This document shows positions 15,850 through 24,687 of a DNA stretch of 38,524 nt, in pieces. Position numbers and translations under genes: made by a program. Source of the DNA: Lachnospiraceae bacterium. GTDB lineage: Bacteria > Bacillota_A > Clostridia > Lachnospirales > Lachnospiraceae. The stretch covers positions 1-38,524 of the forward strand of contig JAFSFU010000291.1 in the NCBI GenBank assembly GCA_017435025.1. Reading direction: 5' to 3'. Position 1 is the first letter of the stretch. The number at the start of each line of letters is the position of its first letter. The notes under the pieces are model-generated. The model was not told where the DNA came from. It searched no databases and was given only the letters and a program-made list of their open reading frames with translations.

Positions 15850-17313
15850 ATGCTGACTACAAAAAAAGTTCTTAAAATCGGTGCAGCAGCTGCCGGTGCC
15901 GGTGCAGCAGCGCTTGGAGCGACTATGGTGATTCGTGCGGCGAAGTTTAAACCGAAAGATAACTGGGAAGCATCCGGAAAGGATGTGGAACTGGATGAAG
16001 AAAAGATCGTCAAAGATATGCAGGAGATGATCCGCTGCAAGACGATTTCCTATAAAAATCCGGAACTGATCGACGAGGCAGAGTTTGAAAAGTTCCGCAA
16101 TTTATTGATGGAATTATATCCGAATGTGCACGGTGAATGCAGCCGTCGATTGGTCGGAAAGACCGGTATCTTGTATCACTGGAAGGGAAAAGAAGAGGGA
16201 GATCCGGTGGTCCTCATGTCTCATTATGATGTGGTTCCGGTGGAAGAGGACCAGTGGGAGAAACCGGCATTTGAGGCAATCCTGGAAGATGGTGTGCTCT
16301 GGGGACGTGGCACGCTCGATACCAAAGGAACTCTCTGCGGTATTATGGAGGCGGCTGAAAAACTGATCGGCGAAGGATTTGTTCCGGAACATGACATCTA
16401 CTTTGCATTTTCCGGCGAGGAAGAGATCAGCGGCTCTACATGTCCGGAGATGGTGAAATGGTTTGAGGATCAGGGAATTCAGATTGCCATGGTGGTGGAT
16501 GAAGGCGGTGCCGTGGTGGAAAATGTGTTCCCGGGAGTAGAAGGGGAATGCGCACTGATCGGCACGGCGGAAAAGGGACCGATGAATGTGGAATTCCGTG
16601 CAAAGAGCAATGGCGGACATGCGTCCACACCGCCGCCGCATACGATCGTAGGTGAACTGGCGAAAGCGGTGGTAGCTGTGGAGAAACATCCGTTCAACCG
16701 CCATCTGACGAAGCCGGTGAAGGAGATGTTAGATACCTTAGGCCGTCATTCCTCTTTCGGCTACAAACTGATCTTCGCCAATATGTGGTGTTTTGAGGGC
16801 TTGTTTGACATGATCTGCAAACTGTCCGGCGGCGAGCTGAACGCTATGCTCCGCACAACCTGTGCAATGACCAAGATGGAAGGAAGCAAAGCATTCAACG
16901 TGATCCCGCCGACTGCATCGGTGGGTATGAATCTCAGACTCATGAACGGAGACACTGTAGAATCTGCGAAGGAATATCTGGAACAGGTGATCGACAATCC
17001 GAACATCGAAGTATCTGTTGTGGAAGGTGAAAATCCGTCTCCGGATTCCGACACATCCTGCAAGGAATGGAAACTGCTCTGCCAGACCATCGCGGATACC
17101 TGGGAGGGTGCGTTGATCTCTCCATATTTGATGATGGCATGCAGCGATTCCCGCTACTATTCCAGAATCACAGATCGTGTGTATAAATTTTCTGCTATGA
17201 AACTTTCCAAGGAAGAGCGCGGCATGATCCATGGAAATAACGAACGTGTGCCGGTGAAGACTCTGGTGAAGGCCGTAGAATTCTATGTGCGCCTAATGAC
17301 CAGCGGAATTTAG
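15850..17313 (+). CDS. M20 family zinc carboxypeptidase (CPS1/PM20D1-like)
   Basis: 487-residue metallopeptidase. An Ala-rich hydrophobic N-terminal segment (about residues 8-28) probably anchors it to the membrane. The M20 di-zinc site is visible: MSHYDVVP (first His/Asp), GRGTLDTKG (bridging Asp), EEEISG (catalytic Glu then metal Glu), DEGG, and the final His in MIHGNNERV. The 487-residue length and the VDEGGAVVENVFPG segment fit the CPS1/PM20D1 branch, which hydrolyses dipeptides or N-acyl amino acids. AGGAGG precedes the ATG; the DMT transporter follows after 14 nt, so release of a product and its export may be linked. Confidence 0.9.
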   Translation: MLTTKKVLKIGAAAAGAGAAALGATMVIRAAKFKPKDNWEASGKDVELDEEKIVKDMQEMIRCKTISYKNPELIDEAEFEKFRNLLMELYPNVHGECSRRLVGKTGILYHWKGKEEGDPVVLMSHYDVVPVEEDQWEKPAFEAILEDGVLWGRGTLDTKGTLCGIMEAAEKLIGEGFVPEHDIYFAFSGEEEISGSTCPEMVKWFEDQGIQIAMVVDEGGAVVENVFPGVEGECALIGTAEKGPMNVEFRAKSNGGHASTPPPHTIVGELAKAVVAVEKHPFNRHLTKPVKEMLDTLGRHSSFGYKLIFANMWCFEGLFDMICKLSGGELNAMLRTTCAMTKMEGSKAFNVIPPTASVGMNLRLMNGDTVESAKEYLEQVIDNPNIEVSVVEGENPSPDSDTSCKEWKLLCQTIADTWEGALISPYLMMACSDSRYYSRITDRVYKFSAMKLSKEERGMIHGNNERVPVKTLVKAVEFYVRLMTSGI

Positions 17314-17327
17314 GAGGAAGCAAAAAG

Positions 17328-18182
17328 ATGATATATTTATTATTGGCGGTTATCAGCAGTACACTGATCACGCTGTTCATGCGCCTTGGAGAGGGTAAGA
17401 TTCAGAACAACATGGGTATGTTTGCTGTGAATTACCTGATCTGTCTGGTAATGTCCCGCCTGTCCATGGGACAGATGAATCTGTTTACCAGTGAAGACGG
17501 TATTTTGATATCTGTAGGAATGGGCCTGATCGCCGGATGCATGTTCCTTGGCAGTTTTGTGTTTATGCAGTGGAATATGCGAAAAAACGGTGTGGTGCTG
17601 ACTTCCACCTTTACCAAACTTGGTGTTGTGGTACCGACTCTGATGGCAATCCTTGTATTCCGCGAGCAGCCGAGGCTTTTACAGGCTATTGGTATGTTAC
17701 TGGCGCTTGCAGCGATCATTATCATTCATTTTGATAAAGATGGCAATGATACTGCACAGGCAGCAGCCGGAAACTTCAAGATCTGGCTGATTCTTCAGCT
17801 GCTTGTCAGCGGTTTTACCGATTCGCTGGCCGGTATTTATGAAAAAGCCGGCAATGCGGCATTGAAAGATCACTACCTGTTTTATACATTCCTGACTGCG
17901 ATGGTGCTGTCTGTGATCCTGATGATGAGGAAAAAAGTAAAAGTTTGCAAGTGGGATCTTCTGTTCGGTTTTATCATCGGTATTCCGAACTATTTCTCCG
18001 CAAGTTTCCTTCTGCTGGCACTGCAGTCTGTTCCGGCGATCGTCGTTTATCCGGGCTACAGCGTTGGAACGATCCTGGCGATCAGTGCAGCCAGCGTGGT
18101 TCTGTTTAAAGAGCGGATCAGTAATCGAAAGAAAGTGGCTATTGCCATTGTTCTGCTGGCTCTTGTACTTTTAAATATGTAG
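17328..18182 (+). CDS. EamA/DMT-superfamily transporter
   Basis: 284-residue membrane protein with about ten predicted helices in two EamA-like halves. Each half ends in a family-typical helix: LMAILVFREQPRLLQAIGMLLALAAIII and, in the second half, VVLFKERISNRKKVAIAIVLLALVLL. The latter is the classic E-R-x-x end of DMT exporters. AGGAGG precedes the ATG. It directly follows the M20 peptidase. Substrate unknown; amino-acid or metabolite export is usual for the family. Confidence 0.85.
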   Translation: MIYLLLAVISSTLITLFMRLGEGKIQNNMGMFAVNYLICLVMSRLSMGQMNLFTSEDGILISVGMGLIAGCMFLGSFVFMQWNMRKNGVVLTSTFTKLGVVVPTLMAILVFREQPRLLQAIGMLLALAAIIIIHFDKDGNDTAQAAAGNFKIWLILQLLVSGFTDSLAGIYEKAGNAALKDHYLFYTFLTAMVLSVILMMRKKVKVCKWDLLFGFIIGIPNYFSASFLLLALQSVPAIVVYPGYSVGTILAISAASVVLFKERISNRKKVAIAIVLLALVLLNM

Positions 18183-18200
18183 ATTCCTTTTGGAATATGC

Positions 18201-18227
18201 ACGAAAAAACCTTCTCTTCATATGATA
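18201..18227 (+). promoter_or_regulatory. Possible sigma-K (late sporulation) promoter
   Basis: AC at 18201-18202, a 16-bp spacer, then CATATGATA (18219-18227), which fits the sigma-K consensus of AC about 16 bp before CATAnnnTA. It lies about 50 nt upstream of the DUF11-type gene. A small hairpin GGCCT-GTCA-AGGCC (18234-18247) follows in the leader. Confidence 0.4.
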
Positions 18228-18277
18228 GAGTAAGGCCTGTCAAGGCCGGACAAATCTTTGAAGGGAAGGTATTTTTT

Positions 18278-19129
18278 ATGGCTCAGTTTACCAATCAGGC
18301 AACGTTATCCTATAACAATGCAGTGATCAATTCCAATATTGCAGTTGGTGAGATTCTGGAGGTCCTTTCGGCAACGAAAACAGCAGTTGGCGATTCCTAC
18401 AGTCAAAATGACAATGTAACGTATGTAATCAGCATCGTCAATGCGGGGGCAGCAGCATTCACCGGTCTTTCGCTGACAGATGATCTTGGAGCATATTCTT
18501 TTGGCACCGGTACTGTGACACCGCTCACTTACGTGGATGGCACCGTTCGGTATTACGAAAACGGTATTCTTCAGACTGCTCCGGCGGTGACCGCCGGTCC
18601 GCCGCTTACCATTTCCGGTATTTCCGTACCGGCCGGCGGCAATGCGATCATCATTTATGAAGCTGAAGTGAATCAGTTTGCTCCGGCGGCCCTGGAGTCC
18701 GTGATTACCAATACGGCCGTTCTTTCAGGTGGCGGAATCACGCCGATCACCGTGACAGAGACGATCAATGCGCTCAGCGAACCTCTTCTTACGATCACAA
18801 AATCGGTAAGCCCGGTTCCGGTAACAGAAAATGGAAGATTGACTTACACGTTCCTGATCCAGAACACAGGAAATACACCGATCGAAGCGACGGAAAATGC
18901 GGTCATCACGGATATTTTTGATCCGATCTTATCGAATCTGGCGGTTGTTTTCAATGGTACCGCATGGACCGAGGGACCGGACTATGCGTATGATGAGGCG
19001 ACTGGTACGTTTACAACTGTGGGCGGGAAGATCACAGTTCCGGCTGCAACCTATTCTCAGGATCCGACAACCGGCGCATGGATTGTTAATCCGGGTGTAA
19101 GCACACTTGTGATCAGCGGTACGGTATAG
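18278..19129 (+). CDS. DUF11-type beta-repeat protein without signal peptide
   Basis: 283-residue protein rich in Thr, Val and Ala with very few Lys or Cys. The start at 18278 is chosen because GGGAAGG lies 8 nt before it and the family begins with MAQFTNQATLSYNN; the frame is open upstream to an ATG at 18197. The first half has the pattern ATKTAVGDSYSQNDNVTYV, typical of clostridial DUF11 proteins; the second half repeats it as ITKSVSPVPVTENGRLTYT. DUF11 repeats form Ig-like beta sandwiches in surface proteins. No signal peptide, membrane segment or sortase motif is present, which is odd for a surface protein but fits a spore-coat or exosporium component made in the mother cell. That idea rests on the promoter and is inference. 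Confidence 0.75.
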   Translation: MAQFTNQATLSYNNAVINSNIAVGEILEVLSATKTAVGDSYSQNDNVTYVISIVNAGAAAFTGLSLTDDLGAYSFGTGTVTPLTYVDGTVRYYENGILQTAPAVTAGPPLTISGISVPAGGNAIIIYEAEVNQFAPAALESVITNTAVLSGGGITPITVTETINALSEPLLTITKSVSPVPVTENGRLTYTFLIQNTGNTPIEATENAVITDIFDPILSNLAVVFNGTAWTEGPDYAYDEATGTFTTVGGKITVPAATYSQDPTTGAWIVNPGVSTLVISGTV

Positions 19130-19130
19130 G

Positions 19131-19160
19131 AAAAAAGACTGCCGGCAAAAACGCGGCAGC
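19131..19160. terminator. Bidirectional terminator
   Basis: CTGCCG (19139-19144) / CGGCAG (19154-19159) hairpin. On the minus strand it is followed by TCTTTTTT, a strong T run serving the D-threonine aldolase-like gene; on the plus strand TCTTTTTA lies 9 nt further. Confidence 0.75.
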
Positions 19161-19171
19161 CTGATATCTTT

Positions 19172-20278
19172 TTATTGCAACGCACCACGGCATGCGATTT
19201 CCACATCACCGACAACCTCATCGTCCTCGATCAGAAAAGCTTTCTCATAGAGATTGCAGACCGGACAGATGTGGACCGGAATGATACGCACCTTATCTCC
19301 GATGTTTACCTGGTCATGGAATTCACGGTTTAAGATAATCGCATGTTCATCAAACATGCTGTCGATGAAAACATCCGGATAATCCGGAAGTGTGCCTTTG
19401 CCCGGTGTGGCACAGATTCCTTCTGTGCGGCTCTGCATGGTAAGACCTTTGGCACCGACATCTAAAATGACCCGTTCGTCGGTCGGTTTGCTGATCACGG
19501 TGGCGAGAACGGAGGCAGCACAGCGTTCCAGGGTACCGATGGCATTGCCCTGGGACGCATCCATCAGGGCGTAAGTGCCCGGACGCAGTTCGGTGATGCC
19601 TTCCAGGATCGGAACCTGGTTCATGAAGGTCGGAGTAGCACCATAACTTACCACTTCACACGGCATACCGTAGTCGGCTGCCAGTTTTGCAAAGTGCAGA
19701 GTTCGTTTCTGGGCTCCGATGGAAATTTCCCTGCATACATCAACATTTGCAGCTGAGTAGCAGTTGCCGTCATGGGAGAACAGACCTTTCAGGTGTACAT
19801 GCGGACACTGCTTGAGTGTATCCAGAAGAGTGAGAAAATCTTTTTCCTCTATAATACCGGAACGGTTTTCTCCCACCTCGATCTCGATCAGAACCTGTGC
19901 AGGTTTTTCTTCTCCTGCAAAGATTCGTTCCGCTGCTTCCACGTGGCAGGGAGAATCGATACCAAACGAAATGCTCTTGGTGCGGGCAAGCTCTCGGATG
20001 CGGGTCAGTTTCTGATCACCGACCACCTGATTGGCAATAAAAATGTCATCGAGACCGGCTTTTGCCATAATCTCGGCCTCGGCAGTCTTTGCCACAGCGA
20101 TTCCGCAGGCACCGTACTGTTTTTGGATCTTTGCGATATCCGGGGACTTGTGGGTTTTTGTATGTGGACGCAGACGGACATGGTTTCGGTCCGCATAGGT
20201 CTGCATAAAGGTCAGGTTGTCAAACAGGATTTTACGGTCAAAAAGCAGGGACGGGGTATCCAGTTCTAAGTATTTCAT
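19172..20278 (-). CDS. D-threonine aldolase / D-serine dehydratase-like PLP enzyme
   Basis: 368-residue cytoplasmic PLP enzyme of the alanine racemase-like fold. Start at 20278 has GGAGGATCTCGT before it. RPHTKTHK (residues 37-44) carries the PLP lysine. GLFSHDGNCY lines the barrel, and the C-terminal D-serine dehydratase-like domain holds the metal site HICPVCN (near residue 340), where His and Cys bind a divalent metal. ELRPGTYALMDA is typical. Members cleave D-threonine or 3-hydroxy-D-aspartate, or dehydrate D-serine; these cannot be separated from sequence. It is transcribed alone. An 8-bp inverted repeat (20322-20346) in front suggests local control. It may recycle D-amino acids from peptidoglycan or diet. 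Confidence 0.88.
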   Translation of the reverse strand: MKYLELDTPSLLFDRKILFDNLTFMQTYADRNHVRLRPHTKTHKSPDIAKIQKQYGACGIAVAKTAEAEIMAKAGLDDIFIANQVVGDQKLTRIRELARTKSISFGIDSPCHVEAAERIFAGEEKPAQVLIEIEVGENRSGIIEEKDFLTLLDTLKQCPHVHLKGLFSHDGNCYSAANVDVCREISIGAQKRTLHFAKLAADYGMPCEVVSYGATPTFMNQVPILEGITELRPGTYALMDASQGNAIGTLERCAASVLATVISKPTDERVILDVGAKGLTMQSRTEGICATPGKGTLPDYPDVFIDSMFDEHAIILNREFHDQVNIGDKVRIIPVHICPVCNLYEKAFLIEDDEVVGDVEIACRGALQ

Positions 20279-20311
20279 ACGAGATCCTCCATAGGTCATG
20301 ATTACAAAGTA

Positions 20312-20346
20312 TTATAGGATTATTGTACCGATATTGCGGGTACAAT
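20312..20346 (-). promoter_or_regulatory. -10 box and operator-like palindrome of the aldolase-like gene
   Basis: On the minus strand a perfect TATAAT lies at 20317-20312. Upstream, overlapping the -35 region, is a perfect inverted repeat ATTGTACC (20322-20329) / GGTACAAT (20339-20346). No good -35 box is seen, which suits a promoter needing an activator bound to the palindrome. Confidence 0.5.
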
Positions 20347-20400
20347 GCAAATTGTTTTCGGGAAATCTTCAAAATATAATGTGAATCAGTAATACAATTG

Positions 20401-20429
20401 TTGTAAAGAAGTTTTCTGATTGTTATAAT
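20401..20429 (+). promoter_or_regulatory. Sigma-A promoter of the pilin-like gene
   Basis: TTGTAA (20401-20406), a 17-bp spacer, then a perfect TATAAT (20424-20429), 55 nt before the start codon. Confidence 0.75.
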
Positions 20430-20484
20430 GTTAAAATGCCGCTGATGGGGCGGAGATAACAATACAAAAGAGGAAGGGGAACGG

Positions 20485-20931
20485 ATGCAAATGACAAAGA
20501 AGAAGGGATTAAATAAAAAGGGCTACACCTTGATCGAACTGATGGTAGTCATCACGATCATTGCGATTCTTGCGGCCGCAGGAACCGGAATCTATAAAGG
20601 ATATGTGGAGAAGGCGAAAGCGGCTGTTCATTACGATACAGCAAGACAGATCAAGGAGGCGCTTCTGATCTGTGAGGTGGAGTATATGGCGAAGGGTGAA
20701 CTGGATGCCTCTATCTACTGGGATGATGCGTTTATCAAGGCACCGAACCATCCGGACAGCATTTTATATCCCTACGTGGGTGAAAACATCAAAGAGTGTA
20801 ACGGATATACACTGAAATTGGGAAAAGACACCAACGGTGATTACCAGATCAGTGGATTCAGTTATGAGAGTGAAGGCTATTCTGTGAAATGGGAACGGGA
20901 TGGAGATATTACGGTTGAAAAAATCGACTAA
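20485..20931 (+). CDS. Lone type IV pilin-like protein
   Basis: 148-residue prepilin. A short positive leader ends in KKG, with predicted prepilin-peptidase cleavage between Gly13 and Tyr14 (KKG/YTLIELMVV). The mature protein begins YTLIE with the canonical Glu5 (Glu18 of the precursor), then a 20-residue hydrophobic helix and the KGYVEKAKAAVHYDTARQI helix. The globular part has a single internal Cys pair (C-E-V and E-C-N), so one disulphide is possible. ATG at 20485 follows AGGAAGGGG; ATG at 20491 is an alternative. No assembly ATPase, platform protein, or prepilin peptidase is nearby, so it would need machinery encoded elsewhere. Confidence 0.85.
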   Translation: MQMTKKKGLNKKGYTLIELMVVITIIAILAAAGTGIYKGYVEKAKAAVHYDTARQIKEALLICEVEYMAKGELDASIYWDDAFIKAPNHPDSILYPYVGENIKECNGYTLKLGKDTNGDYQISGFSYESEGYSVKWERDGDITVEKID

Positions 20932-21082
20932 CGCTAAAATAGATAAAGTCGATAGATGATGGACGAATTATAGAAAAAAACAATACTGTTTTGAAATCGT
21001 TTCATAATTTCTGCAAATGTTCTATGATTATTTTATATGGAAATTTTGCTGCAAAGGAAGTGAAAGCGGCGGGACTGCGGGG

Positions 21083-21640
21083 ATGATTATGGTCGAAACA
21101 GGAATTGTATTTGGAAGATTTCAGATGCTGCATCTGGGACATATGGAGTATCTTTTGGAGGCGAAAAAACTTTGTAAACATCTGGTGATCGGTGTCAGCA
21201 ACCCGGATCCCGGTGTGATCAAATACGATGAGGCGTGTCCTCACCGTTCCGCCGATACGGCCAATCCCCTGACTTTTTATGAGCGTCTTCAGATGATCGC
21301 AGGGGCAATGTTGGAAGCGGGCGTGGACCGCAGTGAGTTTACGATCGTCCCGATGCCGATCAATTACCCGGATCGGATCCGGTACTATGTTCCGGAAGAC
21401 GGCGAATTCTTCCTGACCATCTACGATGACTGGGGTTGGGAGAGAAAAAAGATCATCGAAAATCTTGGCTATAAGGTGACGATTTTGTGGATTCGGACAG
21501 ACGACACACGTGTCTCCTCCGGTACAGAAATCCGACAGATGATGATGGATGGGGAGGACTGGTCTCATCTGGCACCGCCGGCTGTGTACCGATTTGCAAA
21601 AGAGCATCATCTGGCCGAGCGGATTCGCGGTGAAATGTGA
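21083..21640 (+). CDS. NadM-like adenylyl/cytidylyl transferase
   Basis: 186-residue nucleotidyltransferase. The HxGH site is HLGH (residues 17-20) within GRFQMLHLGHMEYL, and the second site is RVSSGTEIRQMM near residue 155. The overall size and the VSNPDP segment after the second strand resemble archaeal-type NMN adenylyltransferase (NadM) and its relatives, so NAD synthesis is the first guess. The start at 21083 (ATG ATT ATG) is uncertain because only GCGGGG precedes it; a longer frame runs to 21017 but encodes an unlikely N-terminus. It is followed by a strong terminator. Confidence 0.75.
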   Translation: MIMVETGIVFGRFQMLHLGHMEYLLEAKKLCKHLVIGVSNPDPGVIKYDEACPHRSADTANPLTFYERLQMIAGAMLEAGVDRSEFTIVPMPINYPDRIRYYVPEDGEFFLTIYDDWGWERKKIIENLGYKVTILWIRTDDTRVSSGTEIRQMMMDGEDWSHLAPPAVYRFAKEHHLAERIRGEM

Positions 21641-21692
21641 AAAAATTTTCATTTTCACAAAAAGTAAGATAGAAATAATTTCATGAATATGG

Positions 21693-21734
21693 AAAACAGG
21701 GAAAAAAGTGAAAAATTTTTCCTGTTTTTTTTTT
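21693..21734 (+). terminator. Intrinsic terminator with long T run
   Basis: AAAACAGGGAAAAA / TTTTTCCTGTTT stem with one bulged G, followed by ten T. The T run merges into TTGACA (21733-21738), a good -35 for the next gene, but no clean -10 lies 17 bp downstream. Confidence 0.85.
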
Positions 21735-21801
21735 GACAATCATTGTAGAATATCCGATGGTAATTTTATGAGGTAAATGTATTTCTAAGGAGGAAACAAA
21801 C

Positions 21802-22497
21802 ATGGACACAATGCAGATTGCAAACAGTCTCCCAATGTGGATCGCCTGCGGTTTAGCTGTATCTATCGTTATCATTCAGGCAGTAATTTTTCTGAAGAAT
21901 GCGTACGGCGCAGGTAAGAAGGTAGGTCTGACAGAGAAGCAGATGAAAGGCGCTATCAAGAGCAGTGCCATCACATCCATCGGACCGTCTATCGTAATTT
22001 TAAGTGGTATGTTATCCCTGCTGATCACAGTTGGCGGCCCGATGGCATGGATGAGATTATCCCTCATCGGTTCCGTTATGTTCGAGTCTATCGCAGCAGG
22101 TTTCGGTACATCTGCTGTCGGCGTACAGCTTGGTGCTGATGAACTCACACCGTTAGCTCTCACAATGGCAGTATGGACAATGATCCTTGGTTCCATCGGC
22201 TGGGTAATTTTCGCAACAATCTCCGCAAGCCGTATGGACAAAGTGCAGAAGAAGATCTCCGGCGGCGACCCGAAGAAGCTGATCGCTATCTCCGGTGCAG
22301 CGATCCTCGGTGCATTCAGTGCAATGTCTTCCACACACCTTGTTAAGCTGAACAAGAACTCCCTTGCTTGCGTACTCGGTGCAGTGATCATGGGTGCTCT
22401 TATCATCATCGGTGACAAGAAAGATATCAAGTGGTTAAAAGAATGGAACCTGACAATCGCGATTCTCGTAGCAATGCTGATCACAGCTCTGATCTAA
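21802..22497 (+). CDS. DUF5058-like integral membrane protein
   Basis: 231-residue polytopic membrane protein with about six hydrophobic segments, first near residues 11-31 (WIACGLAVSIVIIQAVIFL). I associate it from memory with the DUF5058 family; the conserved stretch SITSIGPSIVILSGMLSLL is split over residues 54-74. It starts 10 nt after an AAGGAGG. It is 13 nt from the next membrane-protein gene and shares its operon. The pair, followed by an AbgB-like amidohydrolase, suggests a two-subunit transporter delivering the hydrolase substrate. The function is inference. Confidence 0.7.
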   Translation: MDTMQIANSLPMWIACGLAVSIVIIQAVIFLKNAYGAGKKVGLTEKQMKGAIKSSAITSIGPSIVILSGMLSLLITVGGPMAWMRLSLIGSVMFESIAAGFGTSAVGVQLGADELTPLALTMAVWTMILGSIGWVIFATISASRMDKVQKKISGGDPKKLIAISGAAILGAFSAMSSTHLVKLNKNSLACVLGAVIMGALIIIGDKKDIKWLKEWNLTIAILVAMLITALI

Positions 22498-22510
22498 GGA
22501 GGTATTTGAC

Positions 22511-23200
22511 ATGAATAACTATTTTGAAAAAGAATATCTGCCGAAGATGCACCGCATCGGTACTATCACAAACATCCTCGGTGTAGTATTATCCTTCGCT
22601 CCGGCTGCAGTTTTAGCTGTTGTTTACGGACTTCTTCCGGATTGGGGCGCATTGGCAACTGCTTTCGTTGCTGCACTCAGCGCATTTGGTTTCTTATGGT
22701 TTGTAGAGCCGATCTCCTACTTCACAGTAGTTGGTCCGATCGGTACATATATGGCTTTCTTATCCGGTAACATCTCCAACATGCGTGTTCCGTGTGCAAG
22801 TATGGCACAGATCTCCGCTGGTGTTGAGCCGGGTACAAACGAAGGTTCCATCATCGCAACTATCGGTATGGCGGTATCCATCATCATCAACGTATCTGTA
22901 CTGACAATCGGTGTTATCCTTGGAAGCTCCGTACTTGCTATGCTTCCGGCAGCTGTGACAGAAGCTCTCAACTATCTGCTTCCGGCTCTGTTCGGTGCAC
23001 TGTTAATGCAGTTCGGCTTAAAGCAGAAGGGCCTCGGCGTTACTATGCTGGTATTCTCTATTCTCATGTGCATCGCGATCAATGCAGGTGTATTCAGCTG
23101 GCTTCCGGGAGCTTCCAACTACCTTGGAACACTCTCCAGCGTATTCGTAGCGATCGGTATCACACTGTACCAGTCCAATAAGAAGGCAAAACAGAACTAA
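22511..23200 (+). CDS. Partner integral membrane protein of the DUF5058-like gene
   Basis: 229-residue membrane protein with about six to seven hydrophobic segments. Notable are the polar inserts FVEPISYFTVVGPIGTYMAF and SGNISNMRVPCASMAQISAG between helices, which may line a substrate path. AAGGAGG precedes the ATG. Its small size and its position right after another small polytopic protein suggest a heteromeric carrier. I do not recognise a named function. Confidence 0.7.
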   Translation: MNNYFEKEYLPKMHRIGTITNILGVVLSFAPAAVLAVVYGLLPDWGALATAFVAALSAFGFLWFVEPISYFTVVGPIGTYMAFLSGNISNMRVPCASMAQISAGVEPGTNEGSIIATIGMAVSIIINVSVLTIGVILGSSVLAMLPAAVTEALNYLLPALFGALLMQFGLKQKGLGVTMLVFSILMCIAINAGVFSWLPGASNYLGTLSSVFVAIGITLYQSNKKAKQN

Positions 23201-23241
23201 TACCAGAAGCGAAGAGTCTGAACAGTCAGGAGGATCAGGAC

Positions 23242-24609
23242 ATGACAAAACAGGCGATTTTTGAAGAAGTAAAAAAGTTGGAATCTTTCTGTAAGGATTC
23301 CTGCCAGTTCATCTGGAATCATCCGGAGACCGGCGGAACTGAGAAAGAATCTGCTGATTATATGAGAAAGATCATGGAAGCGGAAGGCTTCAAGATCGTA
23401 AACGAAGAACATCTGGCACATGCATTCTATGCAGAGTACGGCAGCGGTTCTCCGGTTGTGGCTGTGTTAGGTGAGTACGATGCTCTCCCGGCACTGTCCC
23501 AGAAAGTAAGCACAGAAAAAGAAGCCATCGTTGCCGGCGCTCCGGGTCATGGCTGCGGTCACAACCTTTTGGGTACTGCAGCTGCAACAGCAGCCGTTGC
23601 CATCAAGCGCTTCATGGAAGCAGAGGGCATTTCCGGCACCATCCGTTTCTACGGCTGTCCGGAAGAGGAGCTTCTCAGCGGTAAGGTTAAAATGGCTTAC
23701 TATCACATGTTCGACGGCTGCGATGTGGCGATCAGCTGGCATCCGATGAGTGCGAACATGGTATATAACGAAGGTTATCTGGCAAGTGCATCCGCAAAGT
23801 TCTATTTCAAGGGCAAAACTGCTCACGCAGCTTTCGCTCCGGACCGCGGACGCAGTGCACTGGATGCAGTGGAGCTGATGAACGTAGGAAGCAACTATCT
23901 TCGTGAGCATGTGATGGACTTCTCCAGAATCCATTACACCACAGACAGCTGCGGTTTTCCGCCGAACATCGTTCCGGATAAAGCCAGCGCGTGGTACTGC
24001 GTGCGTGCACCGCACATCGGCAATGTGAAAGAGATTCTGGAAAGAATTCACAAGGTTGCCAAGGGTGCAGCTATGATGACTGAGACAGAAGTGGAAATGA
24101 AACTGGAATACGGCTGCTGCGAGATCTTCCCGAACGTTCGCTTCGCAGATCTTGCTTATGAGAACATGAAACAGGCTCCGCTTCAGCAGTACACAGAAGA
24201 AGAAATCGATTTTGCAAAGAAGCTTCAGAGTTATCTGGATCCGGCGGTTCTTGCAAAAGATGAAAAATTATACAGTGCAGAAGGCAAAGGCATGTTCTCT
24301 GAAGTTTGTGACAGAGAGCTTTGGAGAAAGGCACCGCTCACTGCATCTTCCGACAGCGGCGATGTCAGCTACATGATGCCGATGTGCGCGTTCACAACTG
24401 CATGCTGGCCGGTAGGCGTTGCACCGCATACATGGCAGGCAACTGCAGCAGCAGGATGCAGCCTCGGTGAAAAGGGCGCGTTCTACGCAGCACATGTCAT
24501 TGCAGGTATCGCATATGATCTGTTTACAAAACCGGGTCTGGTAGACGAACTGAAAGAAGAGTTCAAGAACACCAGCGATGGTTCTTATGCTCCGATGTAC
24601 GAAGCATAA
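23242..24609 (+). CDS. M20 family amidohydrolase, AbgB (p-aminobenzoyl-glutamate hydrolase)-like
   Basis: 455-residue cytoplasmic metal-dependent amidohydrolase of the M20D/AbgB type. The metal site is seen in GAPGHGCGHNLLG (Cys and His ligands), GCPEEELLSGKVKM (Glu), SWHP (His) and the C-terminal GVAPHTWQATAA (His). The small dimerisation domain begins near KFYFKGKTAHAAFAPDRGRSALDAV. Relatives split p-aminobenzoyl-glutamate or other N-acyl amino acids. Overlap with upstream membrane-protein genes (42-nt gap) suggests that these bring in the substrate, parallel to AbgT-AbgA-AbgB in E. coli. The true substrate is not known. Confidence 0.88.
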   Translation: MTKQAIFEEVKKLESFCKDSCQFIWNHPETGGTEKESADYMRKIMEAEGFKIVNEEHLAHAFYAEYGSGSPVVAVLGEYDALPALSQKVSTEKEAIVAGAPGHGCGHNLLGTAAATAAVAIKRFMEAEGISGTIRFYGCPEEELLSGKVKMAYYHMFDGCDVAISWHPMSANMVYNEGYLASASAKFYFKGKTAHAAFAPDRGRSALDAVELMNVGSNYLREHVMDFSRIHYTTDSCGFPPNIVPDKASAWYCVRAPHIGNVKEILERIHKVAKGAAMMTETEVEMKLEYGCCEIFPNVRFADLAYENMKQAPLQQYTEEEIDFAKKLQSYLDPAVLAKDEKLYSAEGKGMFSEVCDRELWRKAPLTASSDSGDVSYMMPMCAFTTACWPVGVAPHTWQATAAAGCSLGEKGAFYAAHVIAGIAYDLFTKPGLVDELKEEFKNTSDGSYAPMYEA

Positions 24610-24687
24610 CCGCCTGACATTCCCCAAAATCAGGAGAAAACACGCTCACAGATATCCCTTAAAAGATAAGCATAAACCCTATCTTGG

